DNA from: Terriglobia bacterium
GTDB lineage: Bacteria > Acidobacteriota > Terriglobia > Acidiferrales > UBA7541
Assembly (NCBI GenBank): GCA_020072785.1
Contig: JAIQGG010000004.1
Location: 238,108-302,107 of the forward strand
DNA: 64,000 nucleotides
Reading direction: 5' to 3'
Shown here: positions 8,347 through 16,996 of the stretch, in pieces
How the letters are laid out: each line of letters starts with the position of its first letter
Position numbering within the stretch: position 1 is the first letter of the stretch
Position numbers and translations under genes: made by a program
The notes under the pieces: model-generated
The model's input: only the letters and a program-made list of their open reading frames with translations
The model's database searches: none
Told to the model about the DNA's origin: nothing

Positions 8347-9786
8347 ATGGGCCGCGCCGCACATCGCCTCGGGCTTTCCCTCCTCGCCGCGGCGCTGCTT
8401 GCCTCCGCGCCCCTCCGCGCGGACACCATTGTCCTGAAAAACGGCCGCCGCATCGTAGCCAGCGTCGTCGTTGAAGAAAAGGACAAGGTCAGCTACGAAA
8501 CCTCCGCCGGCCTCCTGACTCTCCCGCTCTCTATCGTGGACCACGTCGAGCGCGGCGCATCCGGGCCGCCGGCGCCCTCGCTGCCGTTGGGCATTGCCCC
8601 GCCGCCCGTCATTCTCGGCGACCCCGATCTCGCCGGGGACATCACCCGCTCCGCCGTGCATGACGGTTCGGTGGACCGCGAATTCATTGCCAAACTCGAG
8701 GCCGAGGCCCGCCGCGGCCGCCCCGAAGCCGCCGAGCACGCGGCCATGGCCCATCACGTGGCCGCGCAGTTCGAACTCGGTCGCGGCGATCTCGAGCACG
8801 CCCTCGACGATGAGCGTACCGCGCTTTCCTTCGCCCCCGAACAGCCCGGCTTGTTGCTTAACGTCGCCAATCTTCACCTCCGCCGCAGCGAGTACCGCCA
8901 GTCTCTCGAATACCTGCGGCGCGCCAGTCGCGTGGCTCCCGATTCTCCCGAAGTCCCCAAGCTTGCCGGTTGGGCCTGGTATGGCTTGAACAAGCTGGAC
9001 GAGGCCATCGCCGAGTGGAAGCGCTCTCTCGCGCTTCGCCGCGATCCCGATGTGCAGGCCGCGCTCGACAAGGCTCTGCGCGACAAGGAAGAGGAAGCGA
9101 CCTACAAGGAAAACGAGAGCGCTCACTTCACACTGCGTTACAGCGGTAGCGCCGAGCCCGCCCTCGCCCGCGAGGTCCTGCACACTCTCGAAGCCCATTT
9201 TTCCGCCATCTCCTCCGAACTCGATTTCACCCCTCCCGAGCCCATCGGCGTCGTCCTCTACACCCAGGAGGCCTTTGCCGATATCACCCGCGCTCCCGGC
9301 TGGGTCGGCGCCCTCAACGACGGCCGCATCCGCGTCCCCGTGCAGGGCCTTACCACCGTCTCTCCGGAGCTCTCCCGTGTGCTCAAGCACGAGCTGACCC
9401 ACAGCTTCCTGAATCAGAAAACGGACCGGCGCTGCCCCACCTGGCTGAATGAAGGGTTGGCCCAGTGGATGGAGGGATTGCGCAGCGGAGAAAATGCCCC
9501 GGAACTCGTGCGCATCTATGACGCCCAGCAGTTTGCCCAGCTCAGTTCGCTTGAAGGTCCCTGGATGCGCCTGAATGGCGATGCCGCGCAGTATGCTTAC
9601 GCCTGGTCGCTCGCCAACGTCGAATACATCGTGCAGACGGGCGGCATGGGCGATGTCACCCGCATCCTCGATCGCCTCGCCGCCGGCAGCCCTGCCGCGC
9701 CCGCCCTGCGGGAAGTTATCCGCGGCGATTACGGCGACCTCATGGAATCCACCGTCGCCTATCTCCGCAAGACCTACATCCCCTGA
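8347..9786 (+). CDS. exported TPR protein with peptidase MA-like metalloprotease domain
   Basis: Exported protein (479 aa). A signal peptide (LGLSLLAAALLASAPLRAD) is followed by a small SH3-like N-terminal domain (TIVLKNGRRIVASVV) and two to three TPRs (about 130-240). The C-terminal zinc-protease domain has HELTHSF near residue 349 and a third ligand in NEGLAQWMEG. This matches the gluzincin peptidase MA-like fold. The substrate is unknown; TPRs suggest protein-protein contact. The gene appears leaderless. Confidence 0.8.
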   Translation: MGRAAHRLGLSLLAAALLASAPLRADTIVLKNGRRIVASVVVEEKDKVSYETSAGLLTLPLSIVDHVERGASGPPAPSLPLGIAPPPVILGDPDLAGDITRSAVHDGSVDREFIAKLEAEARRGRPEAAEHAAMAHHVAAQFELGRGDLEHALDDERTALSFAPEQPGLLLNVANLHLRRSEYRQSLEYLRRASRVAPDSPEVPKLAGWAWYGLNKLDEAIAEWKRSLALRRDPDVQAALDKALRDKEEEATYKENESAHFTLRYSGSAEPALAREVLHTLEAHFSAISSELDFTPPEPIGVVLYTQEAFADITRAPGWVGALNDGRIRVPVQGLTTVSPELSRVLKHELTHSFLNQKTDRRCPTWLNEGLAQWMEGLRSGENAPELVRIYDAQQFAQLSSLEGPWMRLNGDAAQYAYAWSLANVEYIVQTGGMGDVTRILDRLAAGSPAAPALREVIRGDYGDLMESTVAYLRKTYIP

Positions 9787-9883
9787 TTTTTCCTGAGTTT
9801 GTCGCGGCGCGCGGAATTTATCCCGGCCTGGCCGGGAGCCGGCTATCTTTGTTTCTAGGGAATTCTGCGCACGAACTGTGCTT

Positions 9884-11044
9884 CTACGCCGTCGCCAGCA
9901 GCGCCGCCAGCAGCGCCGCGCGCTCCGGCATCCGCCGCAGCACTACGTGCTCGTTCCCGCTGTGCGCCCCGTCGCCCACCGCTCCCAGCCCGTCCAGCGT
10001 GGGCACGCCCAGCGCCCCGGTGAGGTTCCCGTCCGAGCCGCCTCCCGCTGTGCATTCTCCCAGCGCCAGGCCCATCTCTCGCGCCAGCTTCCGCGCTTGC
10101 GCGTACAGCCCCGCGCTCACCGTGCGCTCCAGCGGCGCGCGTTGGAATCCCCCGCGCACCTCGATCCGCGCGCCCGGCAGTTCCGGCCGCAGCGCGTGCA
10201 GCCGCTGCTCCACCTTGCGCATGTCGGCGATCGTCAGCGCGCGCAGGTCCAGCGCCGCGCGCGCTCTTTCGGCGATCACGTTCACGCGCGTCCCGCCCTC
10301 CACGATATCCGCGTTTACCGTGATCCCGCGCCGCAGATCGTTCCACTGCTCCAGCCGCGCGATCTGCCGCGCCAGCTCGTGCACCGCGTTCACGCCCTCC
10401 TGCGGTGCCAGCCCCGCATGCGACGCCCGCCCATGCACGATCAGTTCCGCCTCGCCCACTCCCTTGCGCGCCGTCTTCAGCAGGCCCTGCGGCCCGAACG
10501 ACGGCTCCAGCACCAGCACCGCGTCGCTCCTCCGCGCCTCCTGCTCGATCGTCTTCCGCGACGTTTCGCTGCCGATCTCCTCGTCGGACGTCCACAGGAA
10601 CACGATGCGCTTGCGCAGCTCCGCCGGCGCCTTCTGCAGCGCCTCCAGCGCATACAGCGCCTGCACGATTCCGCCCTTCATGTCGAACGTCCCCGGCCCG
10701 TACGCCTTGCCTCCGCGCACCCGGAAGGGCATCGTCCGCAGCGTTCCCGAGGCATACACCGTGTCGTAATGCCCCAGCACCAGGAGCTGTCCGCGGGGTT
10801 TGCCGCCCCTCGCGGGCTGCCAGGTGACGCGCAGATGATCCCCGCGCTGCTTCTCCCGCAGGATCTCCACGCGGGCCCCGCGCCGCCGCCATTCTCCGGC
10901 CAGCAGCCGGCAGCAGCGGTCCGCGGGACTCTTTTCCAGGCTGGGCGATTCGGCCAGCACCAGCCGCCGCAGCGTCTCGGTCATCGCCGGCAGGCTCGCC
11001 CGCAGCCCCTGCAACAGTCCTTTCGCCAGAGTCGTTTCGCTCAT
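9884..11044 (-). CDS. M20 family metallopeptidase (glutamate carboxypeptidase-like)
   Basis: Cytoplasmic zinc exopeptidase (386 aa) of the M20 family. The metal and catalytic pattern is complete: LVLGHYDTVY, GTFDMKGG, TSDEEIGS, LEPSFG and a late His in HSGNEHV. A lid/dimerisation domain (about 185-300) interrupts the catalytic domain. Without a signal peptide it is likely a cytosolic carboxypeptidase or deacetylase. It is divergent from fabZ. Confidence 0.85.
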   Translation of the reverse strand: MSETTLAKGLLQGLRASLPAMTETLRRLVLAESPSLEKSPADRCCRLLAGEWRRRGARVEILREKQRGDHLRVTWQPARGGKPRGQLLVLGHYDTVYASGTLRTMPFRVRGGKAYGPGTFDMKGGIVQALYALEALQKAPAELRKRIVFLWTSDEEIGSETSRKTIEQEARRSDAVLVLEPSFGPQGLLKTARKGVGEAELIVHGRASHAGLAPQEGVNAVHELARQIARLEQWNDLRRGITVNADIVEGGTRVNVIAERARAALDLRALTIADMRKVEQRLHALRPELPGARIEVRGGFQRAPLERTVSAGLYAQARKLAREMGLALGECTAGGGSDGNLTGALGVPTLDGLGAVGDGAHSGNEHVVLRRMPERAALLAALLATA

Positions 11045-11223
11045 TGTCCGCGTATGCTAGCAATCCACCGCCCGCCTGGCAAACCCCGCAAACCCCTTCC
11101 CGGCCGCGATCCTCGTTTCCCGCCGGGGCAGGCGTCGCATATAATAAACGTTTTGCGCCGGGGGTACGGCGGCGCACCGCGGGAAGCCGCCGGGCGGCCG
11201 CCGGAGAGCGCCAGGGAGCCGGA

Positions 11224-11691
11224 ATGATTTTCGACATCAACGAAATCCAGAAGATACTGCCGCACCGCTATCCGTTCTTGTTGGTGGACGGCATCCTCGA
11301 GATGGAGCGCCTCAAGCGCATCGTCGGCATCAAAAACGTCACCTTCAACGAGCCCCACTTCACCGGCCATTTTCCCGGCAAGCCCATCATGCCCGGCGTG
11401 CTCATCATCGAGGCCATGGCCCAGACCGGCGGCTTCCTCCTCCTCCAGGAGGTCCCCGACCGCGAGAAGAAGTTGATCTACTTCGTCGCCGTGGATGGCG
11501 CGCGCTTCCGCCGCCCCGTGGTCCCCGGCGACCAGTTGCGCATGGAAGTGAAGGTGCTCTCCTGGCGCGGCAATTTCTGCAAGCTCGAGGCCACGGCCAT
11601 GGTCGGCGGCGAACTGGCCGCCGAAGCCATCCTCATGTGCAAGACCGTGGACCGCGATCCGCCTCCCGCGGCAGAAGCCCCCTCCAAATGA
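11224..11691 (+). CDS. fabZ: 3-hydroxyacyl-[ACP] dehydratase
   Basis: Dehydrates 3-hydroxyacyl-ACP in fatty-acid elongation and competes with LpxA for 3-hydroxyacyl-ACP. The protein has 155 aa and starts [22 protein letters not shown]; active-site His and Glu lie in [23 protein letters not shown]-type sequence around residues 48-70. ATG 11224 follows AGGGAG. A TATAAT at 11140-11145 could be its promoter. The stop overlaps lpxA (ATGA), opening a lipid A operon. Confidence 0.95.
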   Translation: MIFDINEIQKILPHRYPFLLVDGILEMERLKRIVGIKNVTFNEPHFTGHFPGKPIMPGVLIIEAMAQTGGFLLLQEVPDREKKLIYFVAVDGARFRRPVVPGDQLRMEVKVLSWRGNFCKLEATAMVGGELAAEAILMCKTVDRDPPPAAEAPSK

Positions 11692-12473
11692 GCAGCACCG
11701 GCATCCATCCGCATGCCGTCATCGCCGCCAGCGCCCGCCTCGCTCCGGGCGTGCGCGTCGCCGCCTTCGCCGTCGTCGGCGAGCACGTCGAGCTCGGCCC
11801 CGGCTGCGTCCTGCACTCGCACGCCGTCGTGCAGGGCCCCGCGCGCATCGGCAAGGACAACGTTTTTCATCCCTTCTGCTCGGTCGGCGGCGATCCCCAG
11901 GACATCACCTTTCACGGCGAACACACCGAGCTGGTCGTCGGGGACGGCAACATTTTCCGCGAATACGTCACCATTAGCCGCGGCACCCAAAAAGGCGGCG
12001 GCATCACCACCCTCGGCAGCGGCAACTTCTTCTTGGCTTACTCGCACGTCGGACACGATTGCCACGTGGGCGACCATACGCTCTTCGTCAACGGCGCCAC
12101 GCTCGCCGGACACGTGACCGTGGAAGATTTCGCCACTCTCGGCGCCTTCTCCCCCGTGCACCAGTTTTGCCGCATCGGCCGCTACGCCTACATCGGCGCC
12201 TGCACCGTCATCACCCAGGACGTCCCGCCCTTCTCCCGCGTGGTCACCGAACGCGAAACCAAATCCTACGGCGTCAACGCCATCGGCCTCGAGCGCAAGG
12301 GCTTCGACGCCCCGCGTATCGCGGCCCTCAAGCGCGCCTTCCGCTTGCTTCTGCACTCCAAACTCAACACCTCGCAAGCTCTCGCCGAAATGCGTTCCCA
12401 GTTCGCCGGCTCCCCCGACGTGGACGAGCTGGTCCGCTTCATCGAAGCCGCCGAGCGCGGCATCGTGAAATAG
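11688..12473 (+). CDS. lpxA: UDP-N-acetylglucosamine acyltransferase
   Basis: First step of lipid A synthesis: transfer of a 3-hydroxyacyl chain from ACP to UDP-GlcNAc (or UDP-GlcNAc3N). The 261-aa protein has the left-handed beta-helix hexapeptide pattern from the start (GIHPHAVIAASARLAPG), the catalytic His in YSHVGHDCHVGD (near residue 120) and a helical C-terminal tail. The ATG start overlaps the fabZ stop. The following lpxI and oxidoreductase complete a lipid A block. Confidence 0.95.
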   Translation: MSSTGIHPHAVIAASARLAPGVRVAAFAVVGEHVELGPGCVLHSHAVVQGPARIGKDNVFHPFCSVGGDPQDITFHGEHTELVVGDGNIFREYVTISRGTQKGGGITTLGSGNFFLAYSHVGHDCHVGDHTLFVNGATLAGHVTVEDFATLGAFSPVHQFCRIGRYAYIGACTVITQDVPPFSRVVTERETKSYGVNAIGLERKGFDAPRIAALKRAFRLLLHSKLNTSQALAEMRSQFAGSPDVDELVRFIEAAERGIVK

Positions 12474-12483
12474 GCGCGCCGCC

Positions 12484-13386
12484 ATGAGCTCTCCTTCCAA
12501 CCCCGTTGCCTCCGCCTCCGGCTGGGGCCTGATCGCCGGCAACGGCCGCTTCCCGTTTCTGGTCCTGGAGGGCGCGCGCAGCCAGGGCATCGAGATGACT
12601 GTCCTTGCGATCAAGGAAGAAGCCTCGCCGGAGCTCGCCACGATCGCCAGGCGCTTGCACTGGGTCAGCCTCGGCGAGCTCAGCAAGGCCATCGAGTTGT
12701 TGCAGAAGGAAGGCGTCAAGCAGGCGGTGATGGCCGGCCAGGTCAAGCACAACAAAATTTTCAGCTCCATCCGCCCCGACTGGCGCCTGGCCAAGCTGCT
12801 CTTCTCCCTCCCGCGCAAAAACACCGACGCCCTCATCGGCGCCGTCGCCCGCGTTCTCGAAGATGAAGGCATCCGCCTCGTGGACTCCACCGCCTTCCTC
12901 AAGCCCCTCGTGCCCGAGCCCGGCGTGCTCACCCGCCGCGCCCCCGGCGAGCGCGAAGCCGCGGACATCGCCTATGGCCTGAGCGTCGCCCGCCAGATCG
13001 CCGCCATGGACATCGGCCAGACCGTCGTCGTATCGGACTGCGCCTGCGTCGCCGTCGAAGCCATGGAAGGCACGGACGAAACCATCGCCCGCGCCGCGCG
13101 TCTCACTGCGGGCCAGCCCCTGGTCGTCGTCAAAGTCAGCAAGCCCGGCCAGGACATGCGTTTCGATGTACCCGTTATCGGCCTGCCCACCATCGAACAG
13201 ATGCGCCAGTCCGGGGCCACGGCGCTGGTCGTGGATGCGCACAAGACTCTTCTCTTTGACCGCTCTCAATTGATCGCCGCGGCCGACGCCGCGGGCATTG
13301 CCATCCAGGCGGTCCCCCCGGCGAGCGCCGGGGAACTTAAACCGGGTTCCGGGGCAAGTACTAAGATGGGCGAAACTCGTTCATGA
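12484..13386 (+). CDS. lpxI: UDP-2,3-diacylglucosamine pyrophosphatase
   Basis: Hydrolyses UDP-2,3-diacylglucosamine to lipid X plus UMP, the step done by LpxH in enterobacteria. The 300-aa protein has the two LpxI domains: GWGLIAGNGRFPFLVLEGAR at the N terminus, GQVKHNKIFSSIRPD mid-domain and KPGQDMRFDVPVIGLPTIE, which holds the conserved Asp implicated in catalysis. It lies 10 bp after lpxA, and its stop overlaps the next gene (ATGA). Confidence 0.93.
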   Translation: MSSPSNPVASASGWGLIAGNGRFPFLVLEGARSQGIEMTVLAIKEEASPELATIARRLHWVSLGELSKAIELLQKEGVKQAVMAGQVKHNKIFSSIRPDWRLAKLLFSLPRKNTDALIGAVARVLEDEGIRLVDSTAFLKPLVPEPGVLTRRAPGEREAADIAYGLSVARQIAAMDIGQTVVVSDCACVAVEAMEGTDETIARAARLTAGQPLVVVKVSKPGQDMRFDVPVIGLPTIEQMRQSGATALVVDAHKTLLFDRSQLIAAADAAGIAIQAVPPASAGELKPGSGASTKMGETRS

Positions 13387-14390
13387 ACGATAAAAAGATT
13401 CGTGTCGCGGTCGTGGGTGCCGGGGAATTCGGCCGCAACCACGCCCGTGTCTACCGCGAGCTGGAGGGCGCCGAGCTGGTGGCCATCGTCGATCGCGACC
13501 CCGCGCGCGCCGCGCAGGTCGCCGCGCAGTTCGGCGGCGTCCCACTCGCCAGCGTGGACGAATTGCCGGGGCGCGTGGATGCCGTCAGCCTGGCCGTCCC
13601 CACTGTGGACCATTTCGCCGTCGGCGTGCGCCTTCTCGACATGGGCCTCGATCTCCTCGTCGAAAAGCCCATGGCCGCCTCGCTCTCCGAAGCCGACGCG
13701 CTTCTCGCCGCCGCCCAGCGCGGCGCGCGCATCCTCCAGGTGGGCCACCTCGAGCGTTTCAACCCCGCCGTCACTGCCGTCGTGCCCATTCTCAACCGTC
13801 CGCTTTTTTTCGAAGTGCACCGCCTCGGCGTCTTCACCCCGCGCAGCCTCGATGTGGACGTCATCTACGACGTCATGATCCACGATCTGGACATCCTTCT
13901 CGCCCTGGTCGGCGAGCCGGTCGCCGAAGTCAAAGCCGTGGGCATCCCCGTGCTCACCGACAAAGTGGACATCGCCCACGCCCGCATCGAATTTGCCGGT
14001 GGCGCCGTGGCCAACGTCACTGCCAGCCGCGTTTCCACCGAGCGCGTGCGCAAGATGCGCTTCTTCCAGCAGCACGAATATGTTTCGCTGGACTACGCCC
14101 GCCGCGACGCCCTGCGCGTCCGCGTGGCCCGCCCCGGCCCGCAGCCCGAATTTGCTTTCGAAAAGCTGGCCGCCGAACCCCTCGAGCCCCTGCGCGCCGA
14201 ACTCCTCGACTTCCTCGGCTCCGTGCGCACCCGCCGTGTGCCGCGCGTTAGCGGCGCCGCCGGCCGCGCCGCGCTGGAACTCGCTGTCCGCGTCATGGCA
14301 AGCATCCAGGAGCATGCCGCCCGCGTCCAACTGGGTGCGCTCCATGGAATGCCTCCAGGCATGCCCCCGGACATGCACACGACCCGATGA
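13383..14390 (+). CDS. Gfo/Idh/MocA oxidoreductase, possible UDP-GlcNAc 3-dehydrogenase (GnnA-like)
   Basis: NAD-dependent sugar oxidoreductase (335 aa). The Rossmann motif GAGEFGRNHARVY (about 12-24), the conserved Lys in EKPMA and the C-terminal alpha/beta domain fit the family. It is translationally coupled to lpxI. In bacteria that make 2,3-diamino lipid A, an enzyme of this family (GnnA) oxidises UDP-GlcNAc beside lpxA; here the aminotransferase partner GnnB is not adjacent. The role in lipid A is therefore inferred from context only. Confidence 0.82.
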   Translation: MNDKKIRVAVVGAGEFGRNHARVYRELEGAELVAIVDRDPARAAQVAAQFGGVPLASVDELPGRVDAVSLAVPTVDHFAVGVRLLDMGLDLLVEKPMAASLSEADALLAAAQRGARILQVGHLERFNPAVTAVVPILNRPLFFEVHRLGVFTPRSLDVDVIYDVMIHDLDILLALVGEPVAEVKAVGIPVLTDKVDIAHARIEFAGGAVANVTASRVSTERVRKMRFFQQHEYVSLDYARRDALRVRVARPGPQPEFAFEKLAAEPLEPLRAELLDFLGSVRTRRVPRVSGAAGRAALELAVRVMASIQEHAARVQLGALHGMPPGMPPDMHTTR

Positions 14391-15727
14391 TCCCCCGCAT
14401 TCTTGTTCCCATCGATGCCCGTCCCCCCGCCGCCGATCCCGCGGCGGATGGAGCCCGCCGCCGTCCCTCTTCCATGGACGAGCGCGCCCTGATTCCCCCC
14501 GCCCTGCCCATCGTGACCCTCGATGGCCGCACCAATATTCCGGCTTCGCTGCCGCTCGAATCCATCGCCGCGCGCACCCTCGTGCCCCGCGACGTCAACT
14601 GGGAGCTCTTCCAATCCGAAGTGCAATCTTCCGCTCCGCTCATTCCCACCGACATGGACGAGCGCGTCGCCGTCCCCTCCGGCGCCAGGCCTCCCGCGAT
14701 TTTGCAGCCCATCGAGCATGTTCCCCTCGATCTCGTCGACCCCGACATTCTGACCACCGGCGAAATCCAGCTGCTGGCCAGCGAGCAGAAGGAGAAGGCC
14801 GCCAAGTCGGAACTCCTGGTGCGTATCTCCTCGGGCCTGATTCACGCCCTGATCATCCTGGCCTTGATCTACATGCCCCAGTTTTCGCGCCGCGATCGCT
14901 CCCAGGAGGAGACGGAGATTGCCCGCCGCCAGCTCAGCTACGTCTTCCTGCCCCCGGGCTTGCGCAATCCTCCCCGGGTGACGCAACCCGCGGAACCCCG
15001 CAGCGATAAACTGCACATTGACCCGCGCATCCTCCGCCGTATTGCTCCGCCCGAGCCGCAGCCCCTGCCCGGTCCGCCGGAGCCGGAGCGCGTCATCAAG
15101 AATTTGCCAAATGCGCCCACGGCGCAGCCCAGCGTCGCCCCGCCGCAGCCCGCCCCGCCGAAATCCGATCAGCCGCGGCCTCCGCTCAAGCTGGAGCTGC
15201 CCGACCAGCCGCAGCCTTCGCGCGGCCTGGTCCTGCCCAAGCTTTCTCCGGGCCGGGCCATCGAGGAATCCGCCAAGGAAGCCGCGCGCAGTTCCGGCCG
15301 CAGCGCCGCCATCAGCGGGCCCTTGCCCGGCAGCCGCGGCGCTCCTGGCGGCGGAGGCCCCAGCCAGGGCCTGATGAGCAATGGCATCGAGATGCTGACC
15401 CCCACCGAAGGCGTGGACTTCAGCAACTATCTCGCCCGTGTTCTCGCCAGCGTCCGCCGCAACTGGTATTCGGTGATTCCGGAGTCCGCGCGCCTGGGCG
15501 ACCGCGGCCGCGTCATTCTGCAATTCAAGATCCTGCGCCAGGGCGCCGTGCCCGCCGGCGAGCCCGCCCTGGTCGACACCTCCGGCAAGGAGCCGCTCGA
15601 CCGCGCGGCTGTCTCCGCCATTCGCACCTCCAGCCCCTTCGAGCCCCTTCCTCCGGCTTTCAGCGGGCCCTACATCGAGTTGCGCTTCATCTTCCTGTAC
15701 AATCTGCCCATTGATTACGCCCAGTGA
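14387..15727 (+). CDS. TonB-family protein with a long N-terminal cytoplasmic region
   Basis: A 446-aa protein. The single membrane segment is at about 146-165 (ISSGLIHALIILALIYM), far from the N terminus. The preceding 140 residues carry repeated short motifs such as RxLVP, MDERALIP and MDERVAVP. After the helix come a Pro-rich periplasmic spacer (about 200-310) and a TonB/TolA C-terminal domain (NYLARVLASVRRNWYSVIPE ... GRVILQFKI). It overlaps the previous gene by 4 bp. No exbB/exbD is nearby, so its energising partner and receptor are unknown. Confidence 0.82.
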   Translation: MIPRILVPIDARPPAADPAADGARRRPSSMDERALIPPALPIVTLDGRTNIPASLPLESIAARTLVPRDVNWELFQSEVQSSAPLIPTDMDERVAVPSGARPPAILQPIEHVPLDLVDPDILTTGEIQLLASEQKEKAAKSELLVRISSGLIHALIILALIYMPQFSRRDRSQEETEIARRQLSYVFLPPGLRNPPRVTQPAEPRSDKLHIDPRILRRIAPPEPQPLPGPPEPERVIKNLPNAPTAQPSVAPPQPAPPKSDQPRPPLKLELPDQPQPSRGLVLPKLSPGRAIEESAKEAARSSGRSAAISGPLPGSRGAPGGGGPSQGLMSNGIEMLTPTEGVDFSNYLARVLASVRRNWYSVIPESARLGDRGRVILQFKILRQGAVPAGEPALVDTSGKEPLDRAAVSAIRTSSPFEPLPPAFSGPYIELRFIFLYNLPIDYAQ

Positions 15728-15822
15728 AACTCCAGCGCCAGCAGATTCTCGGCACTTTTCTCATCGGCCTTCTTGTGCTGATTGTTCTGCTCGTGCGCTC
15801 GCGTCATCTGCTGTTCCGTTGA
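15724..15822 (+). CDS. small single-helix membrane protein, 32 aa
   Basis: GTG at 15724 overlaps the tonB-like stop (GTGA) and opens a 32-codon frame ending at TGA 15820-15822. The product starts MKLQRQQILG, has one strongly hydrophobic segment (TFLIGLLVLIVLLV) and a basic tail (RSRHLLFR). It fills the gap before miaA, which starts 11 bp later. The coupled start and clean membrane helix support a real gene. No family is recognised. Confidence 0.5.
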   Translation: MKLQRQQILGTFLIGLLVLIVLLVRSRHLLFR

Positions 15823-15832
15823 AGCTGGGATC

Positions 15833-16831
15833 ATGACCGAGCCGGACGCCTCCTCGCCGCTTGTCGCGCCCCTTGGCGCGCCGCTCGTCGTCCTCGTCGG
15901 CCCGACCGCCTCGGGCAAGTCGGCTCTGGCCGTATGGCTCGCCGAACGCCTCCGCGGGGAAGTCGTGGCTTGCGATTCCACGCAGCTCTACCGCGGCTTC
16001 GACATTGGCACCGCCAAGCCTTCGCTCGCCGAGCGCCGCGGCGTTCCCCATCATCTGCTGGGCATTCTCGATCCCCACGAAACGGCCAGCGCCGGCGGCT
16101 ACCGCCAGCACGCCCTCGCCGTCCTCGACGATCTGCGCCGCCGCGCCCGTCTTCCCATTTTCACCGTCGGCACCGGCCTCTACCTGCGCGCGCTCCTCGA
16201 AGGCCTCGCCGATGTTCCGCAGCGCTCGGAAGAGCTGCGCGCGCGCCTGCGCCAGAGTGCCGCGGCCCATCCCCCGGGCCATCTCCATCGCCTTCTCCAG
16301 CGCCTGGACCCCGCGGGAGCGCCGCGCATCGCCCCCACCGACGTGCAGAAAATCATCCGCGCCCTGGAAATCTGCCTGCTCGCCCGCCGCCCCCTCTCCG
16401 AAGTGCATCGTGCCGGGCGCGCGCCGCTCGCCGGCTGGCGCGCCGTGAAGCTCGGCCTCTCTCCGCCCCGCGATGCGCTCTATGCCCGCATTCAGGTGCG
16501 TCTTGAATCCATGCTCGCGGCCGGCTGGCTCGACGAGGTCCGCCATCTGGTCGCCGCGGGCCTGCCCGAGGACGCCAAGCCCTTCGACTTCATCGGCTAT
16601 CGCGAACTGCGCGCGCACCTGCGCGGCCAGTTGTCCCTCGCCGAGGCCCAAGCGGCCATCGCCCAGGCCACCCGCCGCTACGCCAAGCGCCAGATGACCT
16701 GGTTCCGCAGGGATCCCGAGATCGCCTGGATCGAGGGCTTCGGCGACGCCCCCCGCGTCCAGGAAGAATCCCTCCGCCGCCTCGCCGCCCGCGGCATTTC
16801 TTCCCCCCAGCCAAGCCACCCATCCTCCTGA
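15833..16831 (+). CDS. miaA: tRNA dimethylallyltransferase
   Basis: Adds the dimethylallyl group to A37 of tRNAs that read codons starting with U. The 332-aa protein has the P-loop GPTASGKS (about 23-30), the DSTQLYRG motif with the catalytic Asp, GTGLYLRALLEG, and the C-terminal RRYAKRQMTWFRRD. ATG 15833 is preferred over the frame-open start at 15782, which lies within the small membrane ORF. hflX follows on the same strand, a common neighbourhood, though hfq is not between them. Confidence 0.95.
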   Translation: MTEPDASSPLVAPLGAPLVVLVGPTASGKSALAVWLAERLRGEVVACDSTQLYRGFDIGTAKPSLAERRGVPHHLLGILDPHETASAGGYRQHALAVLDDLRRRARLPIFTVGTGLYLRALLEGLADVPQRSEELRARLRQSAAAHPPGHLHRLLQRLDPAGAPRIAPTDVQKIIRALEICLLARRPLSEVHRAGRAPLAGWRAVKLGLSPPRDALYARIQVRLESMLAAGWLDEVRHLVAAGLPEDAKPFDFIGYRELRAHLRGQLSLAEAQAAIAQATRRYAKRQMTWFRRDPEIAWIEGFGDAPRVQEESLRRLAARGISSPQPSHPSS

Positions 16832-16870
16832 GGGCCCGAACTCCTGCCCACACCCGAAGAATCTCAATCC

Positions 16871-16900
16871 TTAACGGCGCCGAGCGCGTCAGCGTATAAT
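16871..16900 (+). promoter_or_regulatory. promoter upstream of hflX
   Basis: TTAACG at 16871-16876 and TATAAT at 16895-16900, spaced 18 bp. A palindromic repeat copy starts 7 bp after the box and would be at or near the 5' end of the hflX leader (ATG at 16997). Confidence 0.45.
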
Positions 16901-16906
16901 AGAAAT

Positions 16907-16923
16907 TGACCGCTTCGCGGTCA
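16907..16923 (+). repeat. TGACCGC palindrome, copy 2
   Basis: Perfect TGACCGC-TTC-GCGGTCA followed by CACAT. It lies in the miaA-hflX gap just after a TATAAT box. Confidence 0.85.
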
Positions 16924-16996
16924 CACATAGCAACGATGGAGATCTCCCCGCCTCGAGCATCCGCGGTCGCACGATGACGGCACGACTCCCGGGACG

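Noticed and set aside
8269-9402. N-terminal extension of the M1 peptidase frame (1196 aa in total)
   Set aside because: The region is antisense to the well-supported 8347-9786 gene; the signal peptide at 8268 marks the real start. Long antisense frames are expected at this G+C and codon bias.
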